DNA from: Psilocybe azurescens
Taxonomy: Eukaryota; Basidiomycota; Agaricomycetes; Agaricales; Agrocybaceae
Direction of reading: 5' to 3'
Assembly (NCBI GenBank): GCA_023853785.1
Contig: JAJIRX010000524.1
Span: 1 to 37,849, forward strand
Length of the DNA stretch: 37,849 nt
Shown here in pieces: positions 21,655 to 33,599 of the stretch. Position 1 is the stretch's first letter. The number at the start of each line of letters is the position of its first letter. The notes under the pieces were generated by a model that saw only the letters and a program-made list of their open reading frames with translations, was not told where the DNA came from and ran no database searches. The position numbers and the translations under genes are program-made.

Positions 21655-23660
21655 TGTCAGTCCGGGATCTACAGTTGGACAAAGAGGTGGTACATCGTTA
21701 GCTAAATGAATCCCATGGTGACTTGGCTGGATGGCTGACCTAGCTAAACAAGAGCGTAGCTCGGCCCACAGCTAGCAAACCTCGTATAGATAAAATGAAC
21801 TGAAATCTATTCAGTGGATGAAAAGAAACAACGTAGACTGAACCAGAGTCATGAAAAGAGGAGGACAAGAAATAAAGAGCGTGGGGGTAGAGAGAAGCCC
21901 CGTACTACTTGTCTGTTTGACGTGTTAGTTGTATTAGGCATACATATCAGGAGGCTTCATTAGAATGGGACACTTTGTCCATGTAAGATGATCTCACGGT
22001 TGTGTTTTCCATTATGACTTGATCTTTGAAGATCAAGTCCAGTACATGGCGTGTTGGTTACCACACTCTGTAGTACACTCGAATCGTTATGCTTCTATTG
22101 GCCCAATAGGATTGAGCTGCAGTCCTCTCAATATTTTGATCCCGTCATGTAGCCCCGTGTTGTATGTTGCCAGGAACGGCCGATTTTGATGTGTAGACCT
22201 CCTGAGGATCCATATCACACAGACACTACAAGTGTGTCCACGGCTGTCCACGGTCCAACTTATTGGCATATTCCTTAGACTTCTGCTTCTGGATATCGGT
22301 TTTGGGCTTAGTATAACGATCAAGGCCAAAATTATAGCTATTAAGTATCCTAAGGAACTTATCTCATCATTTCCAGGGAAACATCGAGTGTTTTCACAGG
22401 CCCCTCAGCTCTTAGGACATCTATGTACATTTGGAGTGCACATCCTATTGAGATGTGACTATCTAATGACAACAGGAGCTGCAAATGGTGACGCGGTTGT
22501 TCTATTTTCAAGTTGATGGTCGTGGGTTGTCTCAACGGCGAAAACCTATAAGAGACACTGCGTGGAAGATTTTCGCCGTTTTAGTGAACTTAAAGGTCCA
22601 CGAACACGCATGCTTGGCGGCCCCCGAAAATTCTAAGGCAGTCAAGAACCACCCGATTCCTATTCTAAAGTCCACAATCAATTGCACAATTCTTTACATA
22701 GCCTGTTGCGGGTTATGTTTAGGTTCGAAATGAGGGAAATCTCATCAAACAGTGGACAAGGCATTGATTGGCGACTACCCCGCCACCATGATACCCGATG
22801 CAGAGCACGGCGGCCGAAGAATGCTTCTCTGGATGTTGATCTTCACAGAACAGTGAGTACAACCGCAAGCGTTCAAAGATCTGTATTGAATATTCATCTG
22901 ATTGCACGTCTGGTCGATGCTGTCGATTCACCAGCGAAACTTTATAGCTGACCACCAGAATACGTTGCACGGTGCAGTGGTGCTGACTATAACCAATTTG
23001 GGCGTTGGCCAATCGGTTAGAGTAGTCGCAGAGAAGAATATGTTTTCATGTCAGCTGCTAGAATTGTCCTATACAACGAACAAAGTTTTACAGGTTCCGC
23101 TTTGAATATCTGATGACCGGCAAACAGATCCACAAGGAGTCCCCGAATGAATCTGTACAAGTCTGAACAGCCGCCACATTGGAGGCATCCACATCACGGG
23201 TAATGCATAATGATTGAAGGCACCAGACTATTAGTGCGGTACTTCCGGAGAACGGAAGTGAGACTTGATGTGATTTGTCTACAAATTAGGGTATGAGACT
23301 ACTTGGTTTCTAGAGGTGGCGAGGTATCTGAGAAACTCTTGAGCGACTCTTGAGCTTAGGTGTTATCTGGATGAAAAAGAGTGCTCACTTGGTGCTCACG
23401 ATATGTCCGCTGAACTTAACTACAATGGACAGTGCTATCTAACGTTTCCATAACTCGGACCGCATATCCCAGCTGGGATACTTGCCTCGAAAGTCGGGTT
23501 GCGACTGGTGGTGGATGTAGTTGCAGGCGTATAACGACCACGAATTCTGCGATCGGATATTCCCGTATATTTGTTTGTGCGAAGCCTTTCACCCAAACAA
23601 TATACCCGAAAGCATCAACGGGCTCTGACCAGCTTTACCTCTTGAACTATAACCACCACC
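21655..23660. other. 2 kb without a recognisable gene
   Basis: Open frames here (for example 22719-23012 on the minus strand and 22232-22516 on the plus strand) show no family motif and no convincing splice chain. Short direct repeats occur (CTGTCCACGG near 22239, CTCTTGAG near 23335-23355, GTGCTCAC near 23380-23400). The right end holds the SPT5 promoter, with no obvious TATA box close to the start. Confidence 0.4.
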
Positions 23661-26600
23661 ATGTCTGACGAGGAGGACCAGCATATGTTCAGAAACGATG
23701 AGGGAGGGACGAGGACGCTCACGCTGAAGAAGACCAAAATGCCGAAGACGACGACGAAGTTATGGACAACGCTCCGCAGAAAAGCAAATCTTCAAGAAGG
23801 CACCGAGAGGAAGAAGAGGAAGAAGATGAAGAAGAGGATGACGAGGAAGATGAAGACGAGGGAGGAAGAGGAAGAGATGCATGGGAGAAAAGGAAATAAA
23901 CGGGCTAAGGTGAGTGATGAGTAAACTTGGGCGTATTCGCTGATGTTAACCCTGTTTGTAGCATCGCCATAAGCGTTCTGCTTTGAACAAGTTCCTCGAT
24001 ATTGAAGCCGAGGTTAGCGAGGAGGAAGAGGACGAAGAAGAAGATGAGGAATATGGTGCAGGTATGTCCATCTAATGCATCGATATGTCATGGAATTTGT
24101 ACTAAATGTGATCAAGACGCTTTTATCACCAACGAACATGACGTGGACGACGATGTAACGAGAAGAACCAATGCTCTTCTCGATAGCTCGCGCCATTTCG
24201 AAGAGGAAGATAGCAGGAGTCCTGAAGAGATTGCTAAAGCGGTCGCCCGTCGCCACCGAGATCGAGCAGCTCCGTACACTGGCGATATGAATGAAATTCC
24301 TCAACGACTCCTCATGCCATCTGTACACGACGCTAGTCTTTGGCAAGTTCGCGTTAAGGTGTGTTTCTACCTCGGTTTTTTCTTAGATTTGTTCTTTACA
24401 AGATTTGTAGCCTGGCCGTGAACGCGACATCGTATTTAGTCTAATGAGAAAAGCGGTAGACGTTGAATATACCGCTCATCCCCTCAGCATCGTCTCCGCT
24501 TTCCAGCGCGACTCCCTGCCTGGCATGATCTACGTCGAAGCCCGCAGTGCGAAACAGGTCCAAGAAGCATGCAATGGTCTTGTCGGTGTCTATCCCAGCC
24601 GTGGTATCCAACTTGTGCCAATCGAAGAAATGGCCAGTCTGTTGCAAATAAAAAAAGCAGGAAGCGACGCTTATTACTGGCGCGTGGGTTAGGATACGCC
24701 GTGGAAAGTATGCAGGGGACTTGGCTCAAGTGATGGACCAAACGGATACCGGAGAAGACGTCGGCCTTCGACTCGTTCCAAGAATCGACATGAACCCCCG
24801 AGATGACGTTTCGCTTGACTCGCAAGGGAAAAAACGGAAGAAAACGGCGACCGGTCCAGGCTCGATGCGACCTCCACAACGATTGTTCAACTACGAAGAA
24901 ATCTTGAAGGTTTACGGTCGCAAGAATGTCACAAAGCGAAATCAGGCGTTCGTGTTCCAGAACGATACCTACAAGGACGGATTTTTGGAGAAGGATTTCA
25001 AAGCAAGCGCGTTGATCTCGGAAGACGTGAACCCCACCTTGGACGAGATTACGCAGTTTACTAGACGACAGGATGGAGGCGACGACAATCCCGTTAACCT
25101 GTCCGTCATTGCGGAGGCGTCGCGAAAAGCTGCTGTTGCCGTTCTTCAACCAGGAGATCACGTCGAGGTCTTCGAAGGCGAGCAGTCGGGTGTCCATGGT
25201 GTTGTGGATGAGATTGCTGGCGATGTCGTGACGATCACTGCCCAAGGTCTAGACCTGGAAGGACAAAAGATGGAGATCCCAGCTCGGAGTGTACGCAAGA
25301 GGTTCAAACCCGGAGATCACGTCAAGGTTATGGCTGGCCAAAACGCAGACGAAACGGGTCTCTGTGGTCTCTGTTTCTGACAACGTGGTTACTTTCGTGT
25401 CGGATATGTCGATGCAAGAGGTAAGCACCCATTTATTTCATTTCACGAATCCTGTTCTCATGCAATTGCAGATATCAGTCTTCTCTAAAGATTTGCGAGA
25501 GGCCGCGAAGTCGGCTCGGGTTCGAACGTTGTCGGAAACTACGAACTATACGATTTGGTGCAACTCGAGTACGTTTTTTTCTCCCTTTTTATTGTGATCT
25601 TATTTTTTTGAGAAAAAACTCTTTAGTGCTCAAACCGTTGGTGTTATCTTCAAAACTGAACGAGACTCGTTCCGGGTGCTCGATCAACACAACCAAGTGC
25701 GCCTCGTTCAACCTCACCAAATTTCAATGCGCCGTGATTCGCACCGAGCCATCGCCACCGACTCCGAGGGCCACGAATTGCGGGTGAATGACAACATGAA
25801 AGAGATCGAGGGAGAGGTAAGTCTCATTTCATTCGCATTTTCATTCTCCTTCGAGCTTTATTTAATTTTCGTTCTTTCGTTCAGGGCCGAAAAGGTCGTG
25901 TGTTGCATACCCATCAATCATTCTTCGCGTTCTTGCACAACCGCGATATTGCGGAAAACAGCGGTGTCTTCGTTACGCGCACTCGGTCGCTGGCATCGTT
26001 GGCCCCGAAGAGTAACGTTCTGAAGACGGTGGGTGCCGATTTGTCGAAGATGAATCCTGCAATGGTGGCACCAACGGGTGGTATGGTTGGATCAGGGAAT
26101 ATGGGAAGAGGCCCTAGAGATCGCGATATTGGTACTACTGTCACTGTCATCAAAGGTCCTCATAAAGGCTATGTCGGCACGATCAAGGATACCAACGGAC
26201 CTGTCGCGCGCGTGGAGTTGAGGACGGGTAACAAAGTCATCATGATTGACAAGACAAAAATCTATCGACGATAGTGCGTTTTGCGTTTTCTATTCAGTTT
26301 TTGAGGTTGTCCCGAAGCTAACGCTGCTGTATCCAGTCCTGATGGTCGTTTAGAGCCTCTGGACAAAGCTCCGAGAAACGCCTACGCGGGGGTCCTCCTG
26401 CACCGGGAGGAGGAGGTGGTGGTGGCTACCAAGGCGCAAGCGGTGGGCGTACACCATACAATTCCAGCAAAACGCCTAACCCGTACGGCGGCGACTCGCG
26501 GACGCCCGCGTGGAACGTCTCTTCACGCACGCCCAATCCGTACAGCGACAACCGGACACCGGCCTGGAACGCATCGTCGCGCACGCCGAACCCGTATGCG

Positions 26601-27702
26601 GCTGGCGCAGACGGCGGGCGCACGCCAGCGTGGAATCGTGGGCTCGCGTACGCCGAATCCGTATGCGACGGGGGCGAATGCGGGCGCGGCGGCGGGCACG
26701 GGGTGGGGGGTGCGACGCCTGGGAGGCATGTGGCTGCCGGTGGTGGTGGTGCGGGTGCGGGAGCTGGAGCTGGGGCGGGCACGGGCGGCTGGGGCGGTGC
26801 GACGCCTGGACGGAATGCGGGCGGGTGGCAGACCCCTGCAAGGCCGGCAGCGACGAATGCGTGGTCTGCGCCGCCTGCGCAGGCGGAAGGCTGGGGGTCG
26901 CCGCCTAGAGCTCCTGTCCCGACTGCTTGGGATAATTGGGTTAGTCGCTTTATCTTTTTTCTTTATTTTTATTTTGCGTTCGATGGTGTTGACGTGGTGT
27001 GCAGAGTGCTCCTACGCCTGGTGCTGCTCCTACTCCTGGGCTGCATGTTGGTCAGACGCCGGCTTATGCGACTTATGCGACCCCGGCGGCCCACAGTCAG
27101 ACGCCCGCTGGTGGTGTGTGGAGTGCAGATACGAACAACGTCACTACGCCCTGGCGTCTTCGCGACCTATGATCAAATGAGAATTCCAGAAGATGGTATG
27201 TGATAACAATTCTCGCACAATTTGCTGTGCTGACGTTGGCTTCTTTCTTTTTTCTGTCCTCAGACCTCGATAAAGAGTGGATGTTCGACACGCAGCTCGC
27301 GAACTACCTCAGCCGCGTCAAGATCGAGATCAAGGATACAAAACACACGCAGTACCTCGGTGGCGAATACGAGGGGCGGCAGGGGCGCATCGTCGCCGCG
27401 CAGCGAAACCCGCCGTGTTCGACCAGTCTGCACTCGTTGCCTTCACCGACCGCCCTAGCCAGGGTCAACAGGACGAGAGGAACATCATCGCCAGGTATAT
27501 CGTGCCGATCAAGCCGTCGTATAGCGGGGAGGAGGTGCTTGTGCTGGCCGGGAGGCAGATCGGAAGGGCGCTGGTGGTGCGGGAGAAGCCGGAGAAGGGG
27601 GATGCGAACGTGGTGGTCTCGAGCAAGGCGAATCCGGCGGATATTGATAGTGTTCCTATGAATCTGGTAGGGGCGATGTACGAGGAGAGTGGGTCTGCGT
27701 AG
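23661..27702 (+). CDS. SPT5: Transcription elongation factor SPT5 (DSIF large subunit)
   Basis: Binds RNA polymerase II with Spt4 and controls pausing and processivity. Ten exons: 23661-23909, 23962-24061, 24117-24358, 24411-25420, 25472 to about 25569, 25627-25816, 25885-26273, 26337-26939, 27005-27195 and 27264-27702. In order: an acidic N-terminus (MSDEEDQHMF, then Glu/Asp runs); the NGN domain (VKPGRERDIVFSLMRKAVD, IYVEARSAKQVQEACNG); KOW domains (RIRRGKYAGDLAQVMDQTD, LQPGDHVEVFEGEQSGVHG, FKPGDHVKVMAGQ, TVTVIKGPHKGYVGTI); a C-terminal repeat region at 26448-26670; and a last KOW domain (YEGRQGRIV). At least ten single-base frame breaks are needed to read it through, for example near 23708-23716, A7 at 24649-24656, 25354-25362, 25506, 26640, 26702, 27146 and 27413. 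Since Spt5 is normally essential, sequencing error is likelier than decay. Confidence 0.95.
26448..26670 (+). repeat. SPT5: SPT5 C-terminal repeats, alternating RTPAWN and RTPNPY
   Basis: Seven Thr-Pro units alternate between two types: KTPNPY, RTPAWN, RTPNPY, RTPAWN, RTPNPY, RTPAWN, RTPNPY, spaced by short Ser/Gly linkers. Spt5 repeat threonines are substrates of Cdk9-type kinases in other fungi. The TPAWN type is like fission yeast; the TPNPY partner makes a two-flavour array. A one-base break near 26640 interrupts the last pair. Confidence 0.85.
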
Positions 27703-28006
27703 ATTGATTGCTTCTGTTTTTTTTTCGTTCCTTTTTCGCTTGTGCTGTTGTTTTCATGTTGCCTTTCTTTTTTTTGCTTGATCATTTTTGTATAGTAGAC
27801 ACAAATTTTACAGCTAAGATTTCTTCTGGTTCCTGTGATTTGAGAATTTTGCGAGGCGTTTTTGCGGTGTGTTTGAGCTTTGAAGCTACGAAGCTTTGAT
27901 CGTGTTTTGAATTTGATTTGGACAGACGCGTCGACGCCGGACGGACGGAAGTGTTGACGTTGTTGTACTCATCCACCACGGACCGACGATCATTATTTGA
28001 ATAATA
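27703..28006. other. SPT5 3' flank and microprotein promoter
   Basis: T-rich run just after the SPT5 stop (27715-27790), which on the RNA is a U-rich 3' UTR, followed by the 5' flank of the gene starting at 28007. Nothing else seen. Confidence 0.45.
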
Positions 28007-28267
28007 ATGGCCAAGCAGAAACTGCCACTTGAAGCTCGTCGGATGCGGACGATTATCGTTACACTGCCTATCATAGCGGCCTGTTCGTGTAAGTGTTCTC
28101 TGCCCACTGAATGACCTTTTGCTTAGAGCGATATTTAGTTGTTTTGTACAAGCGGCTTGTCCCTTGGAGAGGAGCAGAGGAAGTTGCCTAGCGCGTTGGA
28201 CGCTGAAAATCGGAATATGAGGCTTTTGGAGACGCAGAAGAAGGATGGAACGCCGAAGATAATTTGA
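28007..28267 (+). CDS. Conserved-looking one-TM microprotein, about 69 residues
   Basis: Exons 28007-28088 and 28139-28267 around a 50-nt intron. Protein begins MAKQKLPLEARRMRTIIV, has a single TM helix (IIVTLPIIAACSFVLY) flanked by basic residues on both sides (EARRMR and KRL), then GEEQRKLPSALDAENRN and a Lys-rich end. It lacks a cleavable signal. The basic-TM-basic layout and position beside MIC10 suggest a mitochondrial inner-membrane microprotein, but that is inference. One extra C in the CCC run near 28158-28162 must be removed to keep the frame across CLVLGEEQ; otherwise the protein ends in an unrelated frame. I do not recognise a named family. Confidence 0.6.
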
Positions 28268-28473
28268 AGGTGGTTGGAATGGATAGGAAATCTATGTCTT
28301 CTGGCCTGGTTTCAACATAACACGGTTTAAACGACTGTACAGTCTGTAGCTCATCTACATGCTCATCGCAGGATATGTGTACGCTGCCGGAGCGAGATGC
28401 GTAATATAACCAACACCCTAATATGTTCCTGTCTCTAAAGGGGCTCCCTCCTTCCTTGCAGCTGAAAACGCGC

Positions 28474-28976
28474 TTATTTGCTTGGTGGGGCTTCTGATTG
28501 AGGGATGATGCGTGTGCCGGGGATTCTGGCGGGGTTGAATGAGCGGTCGCAGTCAGCCCATGCTGCTCCTGCACCGAAACCGGTGGATAGTGCGATAGGC
28601 CATGTCCTTCCTAGAAGAAGAGCGTCGGGAGTTTAGTTATGGAATGTGCGGTGACGTTGGGGTGTGGAGAGACACGAACGGCGGAAGAGGATGACGGATG
28701 CAACAACGCCTGCGCCAAAGCCGACACCTCTGTGGGCGGCTTTAGTATCAGAGAATGGATCTGGTAGGGTGTAGGCTCACGCTTTTACAAGGAGGTCCGC
28801 CACTTTGGGGGTATTGCTCTTTAATTACACGAAATGGCCAGTATGAATGCGAGACTTACAGCACCGATCATACTGCAAATGCCATCAGTAGGTGAACACA
28901 AAGTCAGAGCAAGAACATACACACCTTCTGGCCTAGAACATCCTCGCTGGACACTGGCTTTTGGGGCGGCGGACAT
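28474..28976 (-). CDS. MIC10: MICOS subunit MIC10
   Basis: Small inner-mitochondrial-membrane protein that bends membrane at cristae junctions. From ATG 28976 the exons read MSAAPKASV, SEDVLGQKYDRCLADLLVKA, then HRGVGFGAGVVASVILFRRR, then TWPIALSTGFGAGAAWADCD and RSFNPARIPGTRIIPQSEAP, about 90 residues in total, ending at 28474. Diagnostic features: two short TM segments, each with a glycine-rich pattern (GVGFGAGVV and GFGAGAAWADC), a basic loop between them (FRRRTWP) and the LGQKYDRCLAD N-terminal motif. Five exons are joined by short GT-AG introns; phases close, for example TGC-T joined to TG-GCG. One extra C near 28950 breaks the first exon. Divergent from BRO1, with 269 bases between start codons. 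Confidence 0.82.
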
Positions 28977-29245
28977 ATTTAATAGGGTCTAGGAACGGAG
29001 AGTTGTATGGGCTGAACGGTGAGCAGGACGGGAGCAACCGTGAGCACCGTGTTTGGTCTCAGGGGGCGTGCCAATCATCCGTATATGGCAGCCTGATAAT
29101 CCCAAGCTTGGCTGCGGCCTTCATCATCGGGGCCAGTGTCCAGCTACATTCTCAGACTCGACAGCTGCGCAGGACTCAGCTGAGCTTCTATCATCAGTTG
29201 CATCTCTCATCTGAATTCCATCTTTCTTTGCTTCCTGCGGCCAAT
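28977..29245. promoter_or_regulatory. Divergent MIC10 / BRO1 promoter
   Basis: 269 bases separate the two start codons, so the core promoters share this interval. No TATA box is obvious in either orientation. The part nearest BRO1 is pyrimidine-rich (29180-29240, including CATTTCT/CTTTCTTTG-type tracts), a common setting for fungal transcription starts. Confidence 0.5.
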
Positions 29246-32200
29246 ATGGCCCAATCGCCCATGATATCGATACCTAAGAAGACGACCGAGGAGGTGGACT
29301 GGACCACACCGATACGCAACCTAATTTCGCAATCGTATGGAGAAAGTCCGGATAATTATGCTGCTGAATGTGCAGCGCTGCAACGGTGTCGCCAGGATGC
29401 CGTTCGGGGAGCAGGCAGCGACATTACAGGTACGCATATACTCTTCTGATGACCCACGCCAAGGGCCATACTAACAGCGTCCCTGTACGTCGATAGCCCG
29501 CGATCTGCTGTACAAGTACTTTGGGCAGCTCGAGCTGCTCGAGCTGCGGTTCTCCGAGATTCGAGTCAACTTCCCGTGGCATGACGCGTTCACGAACAAG
29601 CTGATCACGCAGACGTCGATTGCGTATGAGAAGGCGTCTGTGCTGTTCCAGATTGCGGGCACGCACTCTGCGATCGCTGCATCGCAGAGTCGGTCGGATC
29701 CCGAGGGCCTGAAGCGCGCATTCTACTATTTCAGGGCGTGTGCGGGGATGCTCACGTACATCAACGAGAACTTCCTCCATGCACCATCGACGGATCTGAG
29801 CCGCGAGGTCGTCAAGTTCCTCATCAACATCATCCTGGCTCAGGCCACCGAGGTCTTCTTTGAGAAGTGCACAGAGGAGAAGAAGGGAAATGCGCTGGTA
29901 GCCAAGATTGGATCTCAGGCGGCGTCAATGTATACGTCATTAACAGAAGATGTGAAGGAGTTTATGGGAAAAGGCATCTTTGACCGCAATTGGGTTACAG
30001 TCATACAAGTGCGTGTTATTTGTGCTGTCTATGTAATAGCATATACTTATTTGAAACAGATCAAAGCTAAATACTTCTCCTCACTCGCACAATATTACCG
30101 TGGCCTCGCCGATAACGCAGCCAACAAGCATGGAGAAGCTCTCGTGCGCTTCACGCAAGCCGAGACACTCGCAAAGGAAGCCAGCCGAACCGCGAGCAGC
30201 TTCGGGACGATGTTCGTCTCGAACATGTCGCCCAACCTGCCCGCGGACGCCGGGACGTCCATCGCCGAGCGCACAAAGGCGCACCTCGTCATATGCTCGG
30301 ACAAGAAAGCCGAGGCGACAAGGGAGAACGACCTCATCTACAACGCGATCCTGCCCGCGCTCGAGGCGCTGCCGGCGATCGAGAAGACGGTCGTCGCGAC
30401 CCCGATCCACATCCACGACGTGTACGGCGCGCCCGAGGTGCAGAAGACGATCGGGCAGGACTTCTTCATCCGGCTCGTGCCGCTCAGCGTGCACGAGAGC
30501 GCGAGCGTGTACTCGGAGGAGAAGGCGAAGCTCGTGCGCGGGGAGGTGGAGAAGGCGGACGCGGCGGAGGGCGAGGCCCGCAGCGCACTGGACGGGCTCG
30601 GCGTGAAAGAGGGGCTCGCGCGGTTCAAGGCGATGGCGGAGGGCGAGGTCGGCGGGGGCGAGGAGGTCCCGCTCGACGTGCGCCGGTGGAAGGAGGACAT
30701 CGCGCTCGTCGAGGACCGGGACGGCGTCGACGGGCTCATGCGCGCCTTAAATAACCTGAAAGCGAACGTGCACCGCGATCTCGACGCGGTCTCGCGCGAG
30801 CTTGACGGCGAGTCCCGGGAGTGCGAGGTCCTGCGCGTCAAGTACGAGCACCGGTGGGCGCAGGCGCCGAGCGCGACGCTGACGAAGAGCTTCCGGCAGG
30901 ACCTGAAGGCGCACTTCAGTGCGCTGGAGGCCGCGGCGGCATCGGATCTGCAGGTCACGGCGCTGTGGGACGGGGTGAGGGCGGACATCCAGCTGCTGCT
31001 GAGCCCGCAGGTCGAACAGCTGTTTTCGGAGCGCGGCGGGTCGAAGCCGGATAATCTCCTGGAGCTGGATGTAGACAATGATGCCGACGATGCGAAGGAG
31101 AGGACGAAAATACGGGGATATGTCGATGAGATCGAGGAGCGGCTGAAGAGACTCAATTTGATCTCGAAAGAGCGAGGTGAGGTTTTAAAAGACCTGAAAG
31201 ATAAGGTACACTTTCTCTATACCTTTTGCAACCGTTCTCTATAATAACCAACTCTGTTTAGATCCAAACAGACGATGTCTCCCATCTCCTGCTGCTCAAC
31301 CGGCGCAACTCAGGCGTCGAGCCCACCTTGTTCGCCGCAGAGCTGGAGAAATTCCGGCCGTACCAGCAGCGGCTGGCGTCGACGGTGCACCACCAGGAGA
31401 TGGCGCTGCAGGAGGTGACGACGCTCTGGAAGGGCCTCCGAGATCTCGCTGGGCGCGGGGCTGGAGCGCGCAGGTGGGAGGAGAGAGAAGAGGAAGAAGG
31501 ATACAGTAAGGCGGTTCTCTCGTGCGAGGGATGGGTATATGGAGGTTCGGGATGGACTGGCGTACGTTTCCTTCTCTTTTTTATTATTATATTTAAACAA
31601 TACCGGCTGACGATACGCGTTTTTATACAGGAAGGGCCTCCAGTTCTACACCGAACTGACCGAGTTCGTCGGGAAGCTCCGTGCACATGTGCGCTCGTTC
31701 GTGTCGGAGCGCACCGTCGAGCGCGAGGCGCTGGTCGCTAAGCTCGAGACGGAGAAGAGGCTAGCAAGTGCGACGTCTCCCGCTGCACCGCCTCCGCCGT
31801 TGGCTGCGAAACCGCCGCTACCGCCTCCGCCCCCGCGGTGCGACGCTCGACAGTGCATTCTCCGCTTTGAGCCTCCAGAATGCGCCGACGTCGCCGCCTC
31901 AGCAGCAGCATCAGCAGCATCAACCCTGGCAGACCAGCTCGCCGTCGAACCAGTCGTATGGGAATGGGAATGGAAATGGGGCTAGTTCGCCTTATGGTGC
32001 CGGCCAGCAGCAGCAGCAGCATACAACGCCGTATGCGAGCGCGCCTCCCCGCCTCCGCCTGCAACGCAGCAACAGCCGTATCAGTACTCTTCGTATCAGC
32101 AATACACCAGTCCATCTCCGTACGGCAGCCTCCCTCCTCCTCCTGGGCCGCCTCCGCAACAACACCAACAGCAGCAGCAGTCATCGACATTCCTGCCCCC

Positions 32201-32604
32201 GCCCCTCCAAGGCCTCCGACGCACTCATCTTCATATTCGACGTCGCCAGGTGCTCCGGCGTCGGATCCGTATGCGAATTTAGGCTTGTTTAACCTCGCAC
32301 CCCGCCGCCGTCTGCACCTCCGTCCAGCCAGCCGGCTGCGCAGAACACGGGATACGGCGGTGGGTATTATTCGCAACCTGAACAACCTCAGCAGCAGCCG
32401 CAGAATCAGTACGGAGGCTCTGTGTTGCCCCCGCCGCCTCCGCACCAGCAGCCGCAGTACCAGGGATATCAGCAGCAAGGAGGCTTTCCGCCGCCGCCTG
32501 GCCAGCAGCAGCAGTACACGAGTTACCAGACGCCGCCCCCGCCCCCGCAGGCGTCGTATCCGCCCGGAGGCGGAGGGTACTCGCAGCAGGGATATGGACG
32601 ATGA
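29246..32604 (+). CDS. BRO1: BRO1-domain protein (BRO1/ALIX), ESCRT-associated
   Basis: Vacuolar/multivesicular-body sorting adaptor that binds ESCRT-III and recruits a deubiquitinase. Exons: 29246-29429, 29497-30008, 30060-31205, 31262-31561, 31631-32604. The BRO1 domain opens with MAQSPMISIPKKTTEEVDW, then ARDLLYKYFGQLELLELRF, SVLFQIAGTHSAIAASQSR, LKRAFYYFRACAGMLTYI, AQATEVFFEKCTEEKKGNAL and KYFSSLAQYYRGLADNA. A helical V-like region with long Glu/Lys/Arg helices follows, then a Pro/Gln-rich tail from about 31790 (PPPPGQQQQYTSYQTP, ending QQGYGR). About 1040 residues when corrected. The 51-nt intron at 30009-30059 keeps the frame, so retention would add 17 residues. Frame breaks occur near 31485, 31835, 32048, 32204 and 32301, all in repetitive or homopolymer tracts of the tail. 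Confidence 0.93.
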
Positions 32605-33003
32605 GGTAGTGCTCAGTACACTCTAACAAGTATTTTCAGCGGGCTGGTTGTGGATTGTGGTAGCCTAGTGCAGATGGTGTCACGTTGCTACTTAGGATAG
32701 GATTTTGTGTATTTATTCTCTTTTTCTGTGTCTGTATGTATGAGTGTAAGTAGTTGTTGTTGTGGATGTGGATGGTTATGTAGTTTGCCAGATCTCGACT
32801 TGACTCTGTATGGGTGTGTGGGTGTTCGGGAGTTCGGACAATAGATGGTCCCGAATCATGCGTGTTGCATGGTTTTGTTCTTTGAGTTGCTGACGTATTA
32901 CAAGGGGTATCTATGATTCTATATTTGCAAAGTGCAAAAGCCCAACTAGACACATGTAAGTGTGCTCTGGAACATGTAGCGAATAAGACGTATGTACGAC
33001 TTT
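32605..33003. other. BRO1 / MIC12 convergent gap
   Basis: About 400 bases between the 3' ends of BRO1 and the MIC12-like gene. TG-rich tract around 32720-32830 (TGTGTGGGTG-type repeats); no coding or RNA signal recognised. Confidence 0.45.
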
Positions 33004-33599
33004 TCATGACGGCGAAGATGTCGCTGTTGTTGTTGAAGATCCCGACGCCGTCTTCACATTCGCCTTCTCCTCCACCACCGAAACCGAAGGACCATACAAC
33101 AAACTCTTCCCCCACGCTACCGCACTCCTGTCGAGGTTCTGGAATCCCTTGAAGAGGCACGCGATCTCGTGGTTCCATTGCGACTTGAGCTCCGTCGTGA
33201 AGTTATGCGGCTTGATGCGGGCTGCTGCGGAGGGAGGCGCGAGCACAACGTTGGGGGTCTCGACGAGGCGGACGCTCAACGCGTGTAGGCTGTGAAGTGC
33301 GAGCGTGCATGTTGGTCAGTTCGCGGTTCAACCTAGGGAGTGGAATAGACCGGAGGGAGGGAGTACGCACTCTTTTATGTGCTGCTGTGTCCTTGTATGT
33401 AGTTGAATATGCAGACGGCTTATGGTGATAGATAGACGGGCTTACCGTGTCTGCATGAGATTGGAAAAGCCATAATAGACCTAATAGTATTCATTCATTC
33501 TTGTATGGGTGAAGGCTCTCTGTATGGTTATTTGAGAGGGAGTGTACGCACCCCACCGGCGACCAGCGCACCGGAAAGCGGTCCTAGTAAAACGGACAT
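33004..33599 (-). CDS. MIC12: MICOS subunit MIC12-like small inner-membrane protein
   Basis: Probable mitochondrial inner-membrane subunit that helps tie MIC10 and MIC60 modules. Exon 1 (33599-33552) reads MSVLLGPLSGALVAGG, a glycine-rich TM start; exon 2 (33480-33446) reads VYYGFSNLMQT. After an intron region of uncertain boundaries the last exon (to 33004) gives LHALSVRLVETPNVVLAPP, SAAARIKPHNFTTELK, SQWNHEIACLFKGFQNLDR and VAWGKSLLYG, then a Ser/Thr tail. The N-terminal single TM plus a C-terminal WN-EI...WG pattern resembles fungal MIC12/AIM5. Total is about 115-125 residues. A small exon may hide between 33446 and about 33310. Identity rests on pattern memory, not a search; another small mitochondrial protein is possible. 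Confidence 0.6.

Noticed and set aside
24484..25245. 253-codon minus ORF inside SPT5
   Set aside because: Lies antisense to the SPT5 NGN and KOW exons, with no family match.
30338..31156. 272-codon minus-strand ORF inside BRO1
   Set aside because: It is antisense to a strongly conserved coding exon; GC-rich codon use leaves the opposite frame open, and it has no domain.
32279..32629. Ala/Gly-rich minus ORF opposite the BRO1 tail
   Set aside because: Shadow of Pro/Gln-rich repeats in the real frame.
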